Positions 1 to 7,493 of a stretch of 33,577 nt of DNA are shown piece after piece; position 1 is the first letter of the stretch; every line of letters starts with the position of its first letter. The position numbers were made by a program, and so were the translations under genes. Source of the DNA: a cyanobiont of Ornithocercus magnificus (GTDB taxonomy: Bacteria > Cyanobacteriota > Cyanobacteriia > PCC-6307 > Cyanobiaceae); contig BIMP01000004.1 in the NCBI GenBank assembly GCA_007996965.1, forward strand, positions 1 through 33,577. The letters are read 5' to 3'. A model generated the notes under the pieces. The model had not been told where the DNA came from and made no database searches. It saw nothing but the letters and a program-made list of their open reading frames with translations.

Positions 1-119
1 TCGTCTGCGAACATGTCTACAACCCCTGAGCGAAACCTGGCTTATAGATGAGCAAAACACCGTCTCGATTGCTGGCTGCTAAAATAGCCCCCCTTGTGAG
101 CAAAGTCATTAGATAGTGG

Positions 120-523
120 TCAGGGGGACCTTCCTTGATTTTCGACGTACTGGCAGATCATGCTAATGGGTGCTCCGCCACAGGAACCGGCGAAGTAGCT
201 CCGACTCCATAGTTGTTCGCGTGGGGTCGCAGCAAGAACTCCTTACACAGCATCTGACTGGACATGCCCTTCATGGCATTATGATCCCAGCCACTGACTG
301 CTTTGGCGGGTGCTCCACCAGCAGGTGAACGTGATCGACTTCGCCGTTCAACTCCAGCAACACACATTCCAGCTTTTGGGCCACGTCCTGACAGACCTCT
401 TGCACTAGCTTCAGCTTTGCCTTTACCAGGACCTTGTGCCTGTATTCTGATTGCAAAGACCAAGAAGTGGACAACGAGCTGAGAAACGCCGTGCCTGCCT
501 TGCCGGAGCTTGTCTAGTTGCAT
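120..523 (-). pseudogene. tnpA: Decayed IS200/IS605-type transposase TnpA
   Basis: This is a relic of the small Y1 HUH single-strand transposase that moves IS200/IS605 elements. Pieces of one protein lie in three different minus frames. An N-terminal piece from 523 reads RQGRHGVSQLVVHFLV. A central piece (474 to 271) carries the HUH motif in VDHVHLLVEHPP. A C-terminal piece ending at the stop at 120-122 carries SYFAGSCGGAPISMICQYVE, whose Tyr is in the position expected for the catalytic tyrosine. At least two or three indels break the gene, so no active protein is expected. It lies head to head with the tnpB relic, the divergent IS605 layout. The family call is strong because all three conserved blocks can be reassembled in order. 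Confidence 0.8.
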
Positions 524-1634
524 GGCAGACCTAATTTCTCATCCTGTTGGCATCAAGGCACGCTATCGCTTCCACCTCTTATCCGCAGCTGCACAGCGCA
601 TTGTGTTGATGCAGCTGTTCGGCTGTACTCGCAGGGTGTGGAACGATGCTCTAGCTCACTGCCAAGAGCTGCGAGGAGTGGGCGAGAAGACACCTTCTAA
701 TTCTGAATTATGACCTCCGTGGATGTCGGCAGCCAAAGTGGAGTCCCCTGGCTGTCAGCAGTACCTTCAACGCCTTTGTGAAAATCGGCTTTGGATCTGG
801 CGGTGGCCTACAAAAAACTCCTGGACCAGCTGCACCGGCAAGCGCAAGGGACCGAAGGTGCGAGCACCTCGCTTCAAGTTGAAGCGAGACAACCAGCAGG
901 CAGCTCTGTTCACGAAGGTGGCTTCTGCTGCCACGAGCGCACCCTGCAGTTTCAGAAGATTGGCAAAGATGCCCATCGAGTGGAGCCGCTACCTACTGGC
1001 GGAGCCCAACTCCTGCACGGTGATCTGTGATTCTTTGGGGCGCTACTTTGCCTCTTTCGTGGTGGAATTGAAAGGCACCACCAGCTGCACCATTTGTCCT
1101 CAGGAAAGGTGAGCTATTGGCACTGACCTGGGCTTGGCATGCCCTGCCACTATGTCGGATGGTGAAAAGGTGCCCTTCTTAAAGTGCTTTGATGCGGCGC
1201 GGAAGCATTTGCGCCAATCGTAGAGATGCCTATCCCGGCAGTGTAGAGATTACACCCGCATAAACAAGGTGACGGGACGACAGCAGCGGGGAAGTCACCG
1301 CTATCCAGGCCATGCGGCGTGAAGTGTCCAGGCTTCACACCAGGGTTGCAGACCAGAGAACCAACGGGATACGTCAACTGATAACTCGTCTGGTGCGTGA
1401 CCACGACTTCATTGCCATCAAGGATCTCAAAGTGTCCGTTATGCTCAGAGCACCCAAGCCAGTGTTTGATGAAGCAATGGATCTATGGCTGACCAATGCC
1501 ATGCCTCCAAGCGCAGTCTGACTAGAGCAATTTTTGATGCTAGCTGGGCCACTTTCCGCACTATGTTAGAGCAGAAGGCTGATCGCGCCGCTATCAAGCA
1601 GGTGGTGGCAGTTAGCCCCTTCTACACCCTTTAG
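510..1634 (+). pseudogene. tnpB: Decayed IS605-type TnpB (RuvC-like RNA-guided nuclease) relic
   Basis: TnpB is the accessory RNA-guided nuclease of IS200/IS605 elements. The N-terminal piece (510-713) reads KARYRFHLLSAAAQRIV and FGCTRRVWNDALAHCQEL, typical of TnpB/OrfB starts. Later pieces in other frames give GKRKGPKVRAPRFKLKRDNQ, then RYFASFVVELKG. GTDLGLACPA follows at about 1,117 and carries the first RuvC aspartate. RVADQRTN..ITRLVRDHDFIAIKDL is seen at 1,345-1,430, and DASWATFRTMLEQKAD near 1,540. Several frameshifts separate the pieces. The usual second catalytic glutamate (IAIED in relatives) is a lysine here (IAIKD). The C-terminal zinc ribbon is missing because a stop falls at 1632-1634. 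It is a dead gene. Confidence 0.8.
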
Positions 1635-1654
1635 GTGGGGGAAGAAGTCAACCA

Positions 1655-1800
1655 GTCGGCTATGATGCGGCATCGATGTTGTGCAAGGAGTTCCCGCTGT
1701 GCTCCCCTCTATACCGAACACCTAGCTATTTTGCCGGTTCCTGTGGCGGGGGGCATTCATCACTCTGATCCGCTAGTGCATTGAAAATCAAGGAAGCTTC
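1655..1800 (+). pseudogene. Second tnpA 3' fragment, opposite orientation to the first
   Basis: A stretch on the plus strand matches the 3' part of the tnpA relic found on the minus strand at 120-300. Shared runs include tgcaaggagttc, gccggttcctgtggcgg and gaaaatcaaggaag, in the same order. It is too diverged and truncated to encode anything. It lies directly after the tnpB relic, so tnpB is flanked by inverted tnpA ends. This suggests two related elements inserted near each other, or a local rearrangement. Confidence 0.65.
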
Positions 1801-1816
1801 TCCTAAAGGGGAGAAG
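1797..1816. repeat. Hairpin at likely IS200/IS605 right end
   Basis: CTTCTCC and GGAGAAG form a perfect 7-bp stem around a 6-base loop, just after the tnpA fragment. IS200/IS605 elements end in subterminal hairpins recognised by TnpA, so this may be an element end. The same position could also serve as a simple terminator. Confidence 0.4.
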
Positions 1817-2139
1817 GTTGAATTCCAGTTCTGAGGTTCAGGAGAACAAGTACGAGTCTTCCGACTGGAGTTTATGTATAGATAGATTAAGCAAGCAGAC
1901 TTAATGCTGTTATTAAGTAATCTCCACCTTACTAGAAGCAGCAGTGCAGGTTTGTTCAGCTGCCATTCACAGCCATTCTACAAGGTCTGAGATTGGAGCA
2001 TGAGAGAAAATCGCTAAAACCATGTAGGCATATGGAAAAGCTCAAAATAGCCTAGGGTGGTCTAAAGCCAGTCCTGCTCCAGCCATGAGCCAAAGCTGAG
2101 CTGAACAGCTAATTAAGTGACCAGTTGCTACGAACGGCC
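1817..2139. other. Gap without recognisable gene
   Basis: No open frame with coding character or recognisable RNA gene is seen between the insertion-element relic and the frameshifted hypothetical gene. Confidence 0.5.
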
Positions 2140-2783
2140 GTGGTTAGTCTGACCACCTTTGGTGTTGCTGCTCTGCTAGCTCAGCACCCAACCTGCTCTC
2201 TGAACTGAGTACAAAAGTCGCTAAAGCTACTGCTGCAAGCAGTAAGGCTAAAGGCGATAGCGGTGATAACATTGCCAAGCCCGTTGATGCGGCAGCAGCA
2301 GCTGAGGCACGCAAGCGCAGAGAGAGTGAAGTAGCGGCTATTCGTTCGCGCATCAAAGATATTGTCGACTTGGAGGTGCGTGAGAACTATGGTCGATATA
2401 TTGGATATATATCTGCGTACAAAGAAGACGAAACATCTAGAAAGCGCTCTGCTAGAACCGATTGTATTGATCGCACAGTAGATTGGCGTGGAAATTTCCG
2501 GAGCTGGATGTCGGCCGAAGAAGCCGGCAAATACCTTGGGAAGCACTATGATATGGTTGGGCAGTACCACGCTTATATCGACCGGAATAAATCACTTACT
2601 CCGTCTAGGCGTAGGTCTATCGGATACTTTGCTAGAGTTAAAAAGTATATCAAGGAAATTAATGAATACGGTAACTTGTATAATAGAATCACTGAAGCGA
2701 AGTATGTGCTCAGCAACTTTTGCCCACGGATCGAAACTCTTCCTAAAGGTACGGCTAATATGTTTAGAAACAGGACGACATAA
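2140..2783 (+). pseudogene. Hypothetical gene, probably frameshifted near its 5' end
   Basis: I do not recognise the family. A frame open from about 2,160 to the stop at 2,783 encodes a hydrophilic, Lys/Arg/Tyr-rich protein. It has an Ala/Lys-rich start (KATAASSKAKGDSGDN, then AAAAAEARKRRESEV) followed by IRSRIKDIVDLEVRENYGRY. No ATG or GTG start is visible in that frame; a TTG lies at 2,370. A GTG at 2,140 in another frame starts a short hydrophobic segment (VSLTTFGVAALLAQ) that would make a plausible signal or membrane N-terminus if one indel near 2,190-2,205 joined the two. I infer a secreted or anchored basic protein broken by a frameshift. A sequencing error or an intact gene starting at the TTG are alternatives. 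Confidence 0.4.
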
Positions 2784-2997
2784 AACCTGCAGGTAGTGCA
2801 TTAGCTCTCGTGATTTTTATCATGGTTGTGGCTACCAGATGCTAGTTCAGAGCACCTGGCGGATTTAGTGCTTCATATCTGGATGCTGTGCCTCTCCTTA
2901 AGAGCAAGAAGAGCAACAGGCCAACGAGCAACAACAGCAGGAGCTGCCTCATGTCTACCGCTAGTGGTGCTTGCCGGCAAGCAACCATCTTACTCAC

Positions 2998-3176
2998 CCT
3001 CCCTCATATTATCGCTATAGACAGCTACGGACACTCAAATAGCTAAAGCCATTGTAAACCTAAATCTATTTTGGATTTGTCTACAGGTTCCTCTAGACAC
3101 CTTGTCGGCGAATACTTTACAATGGCTTTAGCTATTTGAGTGTCCGTAGCTGTCTATAGCGATAATATGAGGGAGG
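2998..3176. repeat. Perfect 61-bp inverted repeat with 57-bp spacer
   Basis: Bases 2998-3058 and 3116-3176 are exact reverse complements over 61 positions. The arm begins cctccctcatattatcgcta and ends agccattgtaaa. The outer flanks diverge immediately on both sides. The right arm starts 11 bases beyond the stop codon of the membrane gene at 3188-3931, so its transcript would end in a very long hairpin. The arms also hold a shorter internal repeat (agcta...tagct). The region 2784-3187 has no convincing gene; a short Gln-rich open stretch lies near 2,910-2,960 (EQEEQQANEQQQQELPHVYR). Confidence 0.9.
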
Positions 3177-3187
3177 AATTTCATTGT

Positions 3188-3931
3188 TTATGCCAACTTT
3201 GCTCTTTGCAGTACCCAGAGCAGTAAGAGAAGACTGACGGAGCCACAGGGTCCAATAAACAGATGCCAGAATTGATCCCCGCTGATGCTGAGTAAGGTCC
3301 CGAAGGCAGTCACCAGACAAATACCGAAAAGAGAATACCACCAGAGATACGGATCACGGAAGTGATACCACCACTGACGCAGAAACAGCACTAGCAATAC
3401 TGACTGCAATGCGATGGTCACACCTTTACCGGCAAGTGCATATGCAAGCTCTGTCATTAGGGTAAGCAACAAAAGGGTTGCTCGCCAGAGGCGGGAAACG
3501 CTCACAGCTGCAGTAAGCAATGCAAGGCCAGCCGCCAGTGCTCCGTAGAATAAACCATTGCTGAGGCTGATACGATTCACATAGATCCAATCAGTCTGAG
3601 TGTGATCAATTATCTCGAACAGAGATGCCAGGGCGAAACAGATAAATCCAGCTGACAAGATTGGGAGTTTGCAACGTGAAGCAATTACAAGCGCCACAAG
3701 CACCGCTTGAAGATGCACGGCTAGTAACAGGAACAGCATATTTTTCCTGTGAGAGAAAAAGATCTGGAATCCTAGCTGCTGACTGTAAAAGCCATGATTA
3801 ACCGATAAGGCTTCAGTACAGTGTATACCGCCAGGTAGCAAGAAGCATTGCGTGAAGTGAGCACCGTCTTTAAGAAGGTCAAGTGACCTGGAGATCGCAG
3901 TAATTGCAGTTAGTCTTCCAGCCATCATCAA
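3188..3931 (-). CDS. Hypothetical polytopic membrane protein
   Basis: A 247-residue protein not assigned to a family. From about residue 64 onward it is mostly hydrophobic, with roughly six candidate membrane helices. Examples are MLFLLLAVHLQAVLVALVIA, then LFYGALAAGLALLTAAVSV near the middle, and SVSLLLLLWVLQ close to the C-terminus. The first 60 residues are polar and Cys/His-containing. The start may be any of three consecutive ATGs at 3923-3931; a GGGAG lies 12-15 bases upstream. An internal start near residue 64 is possible. It is a solitary gene ending beside the 61-bp inverted repeat. The long open frame and consistent membrane pattern support a real gene; the function is unknown. Confidence 0.65.
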   Translation of the reverse strand: MMMAGRLTAITAISRSLDLLKDGAHFTQCFLLPGGIHCTEALSVNHGFYSQQLGFQIFFSHRKNMLFLLLAVHLQAVLVALVIASRCKLPILSAGFICFALASLFEIIDHTQTDWIYVNRISLSNGLFYGALAAGLALLTAAVSVSRLWRATLLLLTLMTELAYALAGKGVTIALQSVLLVLFLRQWWYHFRDPYLWWYSLFGICLVTAFGTLLSISGDQFWHLFIGPCGSVSLLLLLWVLQRAKLA

Positions 3932-4337
3932 CCAAGCTACTCTCCCTGCAGAACAATGACGGAAGCCTGTGGATAAGAATACCGATTGATGAGTGTGATG
4001 CCTTTATGAACTGCTTAGGGGACTGGAGTAACTCTGTGGCCGGTTGCCCAGTTGGCTAGTGTCTAGATCTAGAGTGGCTACCAGCAAGACAGGAGAGGTA
4101 TCAGGCGTTTTCTGCAAGACCAGCTGGAGAGGATGAATCTATAGTAATTAGTCACTTTGATGAAGGTGACTATCTGACCTAGCCATAGTAACTTCTCAGG
4201 AATGGATCAGCGCACTTGCTTCGTAGCTCTAGGTATTGATGTAGGCCAGGCAGCTTCCCTAGGGGGCAAAAAGTATCAGGTTCACGCTACCTGAACCTGT
4301 CCAATAAAGTCGAGGACGAAGTCATGATCTATGCAGC
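3932..4337. other. Gap without supported gene
   Basis: No convincing gene. A 7-bp stem (TAGTCAC/GTGACTA) lies near 4,148-4,170. A 29-codon open stretch starts at an ATG at 4,202 and contains LGIDVGQA, which superficially resembles the start of RNase H-fold transposases, but it is too short to support. Confidence 0.4.
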
Positions 4338-4619
4338 TTAGCATCTGCTCGATGTACCCATAGGCTCTACCAGGCCCAACTTCAAACCGTTCAGAGACTT
4401 ATCCTCATCGAGTGTTTCTTTCCAGTGAAACATGTCTATGCGTCGCCAGTGAGCAAGCTTCTCGGGAGTTTGACAGTGCTGTAACTCTTCACTAGAATTG
4501 GAACTAAATTGTCCACAGATATAGCCAATGGCATCCAGGGCAAAGCAATAGGTGGCATCTTCTAGTTTTCCTTGTTTGGAAAGCTGCTCAATGTGCTGAA
4601 GGGCTTGGTCCCGATTCAT
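4338..4619 (-). CDS. Small hypothetical protein
   Basis: A 93-residue soluble protein starting MNRDQALQHIEQLSKQGKLE, followed by a predicted-helical segment with Cys residues (DAIGYICGQF) and a Trp/His patch (HWRRIDMFHWKETLDED). The start at 4,619 is chosen over a longer frame beginning at 4,682 because AGGAG lies seven bases upstream of this ATG. No membrane segment or signal peptide is visible. I do not recognise the family. The good ribosome binding site and helical, charged composition argue for a real gene. It stands alone, with gaps of about 300-400 bases on both sides. Confidence 0.6.
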   Translation of the reverse strand: MNRDQALQHIEQLSKQGKLEDATYCFALDAIGYICGQFSSNSSEELQHCQTPEKLAHWRRIDMFHWKETLDEDKSLNGLKLGLVEPMGTSSRC

Positions 4620-4940
4620 CAATTTGCTCCTGCTTTTTCGGTTGCTGAGGCGAATAACTTCTGCGAACACATTAGATGACAATGCCGAGTCTAAGCATCG
4701 TACATAAGTTCAGGGTGTGGGCTTAGTGCAACATTATTGAAGATACCTATAGACGCTGAGCCGCCACATTTTGGCTTTTTCAGTGGAGGTTTCATTGCCT
4801 GCCAAGTCATGGCGACATGCTTGTCCTACAGCCCAGTGTCGACTCCTCAAGCCCTAGGCTTGAACTAAATTCTTGCAAGGTTGTTACTGCCGGCTTCTAA
4901 CATCCTTACACCCATATAGCCTAGCTTTCTCTTACACACA
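4620..4940. other. Gap before the ACAD-like gene
   Basis: No supported gene. A 39-codon minus-strand frame (4,691-4,810) is present but shows no ribosome binding site or recognisable motif. The plus-strand promoter of the gene starting near 4,941 must lie here, but no clear -35/-10 pair is evident. Confidence 0.4.
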
Positions 4941-6140
4941 ATGTTGTCAGGTAGAGAAATGATGAGAAAATTAAAAACTTGCTCTGGCGATCAGCACGAC
5001 ATAGCTACGGGTATTGAGTGGTTAATTTCATCGGCTGATGGATCTTCGACAGTGGCTGTTGAGCCAATGAAGATGGTCGATCCCATGGGACCTGCCGAGG
5101 TGAGCATCCATATTGATGCGGCAGCCGAAGCATTGCTGATGAACCTGACGACCAACGCGGCAAACCATGAGAAGCATGGTTTGCCGCGTGCAGTGATGGA
5201 CCGGCTAGCTGCCATTGGTTGGCTTGGAACTGCACCCGCAGTACCACTACAACGTGAGCGTGCCGAGCGACTTGCTATGGCGGATGTGTCTGTCTGGTTC
5301 TGCTGGTCACAACACCAATCGCCCCTCCGACTTCTGCAAAGCTCCTCCAACAACATTTTGAGGGATCGGTGGTTAGAGTCCCTAGCTAACGGCAAAGCGG
5401 TGGGTGCCACCGCATTCGCGCATCTGCGCCGACACGGCCCAGCGAATCCAATTGCTTGTCCGGTGCCTCATGGCTGGGAGCTTAATGGGCGGCTAGACTG
5501 GATCACAGGCTGGGACCTAGCAGATGTGGTGGCGGTGCAGATGCGGGCGGGACATGAGAAGGACGCACCGGTGCTGGCCCTGATGTTGGAGCGGAAGACA
5601 CAAGAACAATTGCCCAAGCCTCTGCAACTTTTTCCCCCTCTAGAGTTAATGGTTATGGGGGGCACCTGGAGCCGGCCTCTGAAGTTCAATCGTCACCAGA
5701 TTGACGATGATGCTGTGCTTAGCAGCATGCCTTTCGAAACCTGGTGTAGCCGCGACAAGGCTCGCACAAGATTTGCTAATCCAGCCGCCTTTGGACTTGC
5801 TCGGGCTGCCCTCGGGGACTTGCGACAGCAATGTGAGCGATATGCTGCTAGCAGCTGGCTCAACGGTTTCCAGCGACTACTGGCTGAAGCCCGAGAACTG
5901 CGTTACCGCTGTTACGCCGCGGTCGACAGGCCAGATGAACTCTCTAATGCACAACACCATAGACTGCGCGCAGCAGCGCTGGATCTGGCACAGCGCTGCT
6001 GTCAGGCTGCCCTAATCAGCCATTCGGGAAGTGCCATGTACACCGGACATGCAAGCGGTCGCCGCCTGCGTGAAGCAGCATTTCTGCAGGTGCAGGCCTT
6101 GATTCCACCTGTCCAGGAGAGATTAATTAATAGTGATTGA
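4941..6140 (+). CDS. Acyl-CoA dehydrogenase-like protein
   Basis: A 399-residue protein of the acyl-CoA dehydrogenase / flavin-monooxygenase fold. The N-terminal helical domain is seen in AEALLMNLTTNAANHEKHG and LPRAVMDRLAAIGWLG. The C-terminal helical domain ends SGSAMYTGHASGRRLREAAF followed by a VQAL stretch, like the last helices of this family. The middle is divergent, and I cannot point to a clear catalytic Glu or a classical FAD signature. It could therefore be an enzyme with another substrate (such as an SfnB/DszC-like oxidoreductase) or a degenerate one. The start is uncertain: ATG at 4,941, or the ATG pair at 4,959/4,962, which has the AGG-TAGAG sequence just upstream. Base composition looks richer in G+C than the surrounding gaps. 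No operon partner is visible. Confidence 0.65.
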   Translation: MLSGREMMRKLKTCSGDQHDIATGIEWLISSADGSSTVAVEPMKMVDPMGPAEVSIHIDAAAEALLMNLTTNAANHEKHGLPRAVMDRLAAIGWLGTAPAVPLQRERAERLAMADVSVWFCWSQHQSPLRLLQSSSNNILRDRWLESLANGKAVGATAFAHLRRHGPANPIACPVPHGWELNGRLDWITGWDLADVVAVQMRAGHEKDAPVLALMLERKTQEQLPKPLQLFPPLELMVMGGTWSRPLKFNRHQIDDDAVLSSMPFETWCSRDKARTRFANPAAFGLARAALGDLRQQCERYAASSWLNGFQRLLAEARELRYRCYAAVDRPDELSNAQHHRLRAAALDLAQRCCQAALISHSGSAMYTGHASGRRLREAAFLQVQALIPPVQERLINSD

Positions 6141-6261
6141 TCTGTGTGTATGCGTGCAAATGTACACTGGCCATAGCTCTGAATAGCAATGTTGGAAAGA
6201 AGGTTATCGGTGGTGAATGGGATTTGCATCCGGTCTAGTCAGAATAGGCCTTCCCAGCTGC

Positions 6262-6480
6262 TTACCATAAGTGGGGCTTGCGGGCTAGATCTGGCAGCCA
6301 AGCACATCCATTTGAGCTAGTAGCTGCCGACAGCAACGGGCATTGTGAACAAACCACCTGCTGATGTGCCTCTAGGGATTCAAGAGCCAGCCAAAACTGA
6401 GGTTTTGGCAGAGCATACTGATGTGCTCTCAATAGCTCCGTAGTTGGCTTATCTTTGCCCAGATCCCAGCTTTTGGCAAC
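6262..6480 (-). pseudogene. Possible gene remnant, 72-codon open frame without start
   Basis: An open minus frame encodes a protein-like stretch including TELLRAHQYALPKPQFWLAL and ESLEAHQQVVCSQCPLL, but has no start codon. A stop lies just upstream at 6,481-6,483. The pattern of alternating hydrophobic residues suggests the 3' remnant of a lost gene. The family is unknown. The rest of 6,141-6,661 shows nothing recognisable. Confidence 0.3.
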
Positions 6481-6661
6481 TTAATGGTGCTTTAACTCCA
6501 CCCTCTCCTTGTTGTTGAGGTGGCGACGCCTGCTCAGGCTGGCCGCCTTGATGTCGCTAATTGACTCGACGTTAATCTAACAATGACCTAGACCAGTAAT
6601 CTAGTATTAAATTAAGTAAATGGCACTAGTAACTAGTGAGATATTACTTCTTAGGTAAAAC

Positions 6662-7414
6662 TTAGAATTGCTGTCTCAGCTGTTTTCTTGCTTCGCTACT
6701 TAGCTTATCATCACTCAATGTCTCACTAAGTTTAAGGAGCTGCTGTCTGCTACTCGGGCTATTAATATACCCAAGAGCGAGCAGCACTGTCCTTGCAACT
6801 AAGCCACAGCTCTGGTAGCATAAATTGGTGAGACGTTTGCAGATAGCAGGACTACCACGACGTTGCAGGATGCGCACTGCGGCAATCACCACTGGGTCCC
6901 GCCAGTCGACTAGAGCGACTTCACATAGTTGCAGTAGAGTTTCATCATCTAGTTGATGCGCTTTGAACATCAATAGATTCAGACCAGCTATTCGGTGTGC
7001 TTGACTAGGTGATTTGAGGCTTTGCTTAATCACACTACAAGGAACCTCTGCTCCCCAGCATTCAAGCGCTTTTAGGAGAGCTAAGTTAGCTTCCAAATCC
7101 GCCTTTTGAAGTTGTTTAAGTAACCATTTGCGCGCTGCTGACTGGTGGCAGAGTCCAGCAGCATAAATAAGCTCGGGCTGTGCTCCATAGTCATTAACCA
7201 ACTGCTTAATGATGGGCCAGCCCTTATCCGCTAAGATACCAAGCCTTTCACAGAGGACTTTACGGATCTCGTAAGGAAGGCTAACTGAGTAGGTTTCTCC
7301 GAGCCAAGATGGCTCTAGGCGGACTTTACGAGATTGAGATAAAGCTTCCCAAAGTTCTGCTTCGCTCTTAGTCATCAAAACACTAAGTCCAATAGCTAAG
7401 AGTGTATCTTCCAC
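6662..7414 (-). CDS. HEAT-repeat protein of the nitrate cluster
   Basis: A 250-residue all-helical protein made of repeated helix pairs of the HEAT/PBS-lyase-like type. Examples are ANLALLKALECWGAEVPC, then SQAHRIAGLNLLMFKAHQLD, DPVVIAAVRILQRRGSPAIC and GLVARTVLLALGYINSPSS. It lies 79 bases downstream of the NarB-NirA frame on the same strand, so co-transcription is likely. HEAT-repeat proteins next to nirA, often called NirB, are known from cyanobacterial nitrate clusters and affect nitrite reductase activity or nirA expression. I infer an assembly or regulatory partner for the reductase. A phycobilin lyase is less likely given the context. The start used is a GTG at 7,414; an ATG 13 codons later (MTKSEAELWEAL) is an alternative. 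Confidence 0.7.
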   Translation of the reverse strand: MEDTLLAIGLSVLMTKSEAELWEALSQSRKVRLEPSWLGETYSVSLPYEIRKVLCERLGILADKGWPIIKQLVNDYGAQPELIYAAGLCHQSAARKWLLKQLQKADLEANLALLKALECWGAEVPCSVIKQSLKSPSQAHRIAGLNLLMFKAHQLDDETLLQLCEVALVDWRDPVVIAAVRILQRRGSPAICKRLTNLCYQSCGLVARTVLLALGYINSPSSRQQLLKLSETLSDDKLSSEARKQLRQQF

Positions 7415-7493
7415 TTTAGTAGGAGTCGCAGATACTTTACCAAAATCTTAAGTCGGTAATAGCAAGGTGATAGGCCTAAATAAAGGATTGGGC

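Noticed and set aside
2181-2570. Minus-strand frame over the frameshifted hypothetical gene
   Set aside because: The plus-strand protein has the more ordered composition; the minus frame is Cys/Ser-rich as expected for an antisense shadow.
4202-4291. Short frame with LGIDVGQA resembling the start of an IS110-type transposase
   Set aside because: Only 29 codons with no continuation in any frame that I can recognise.
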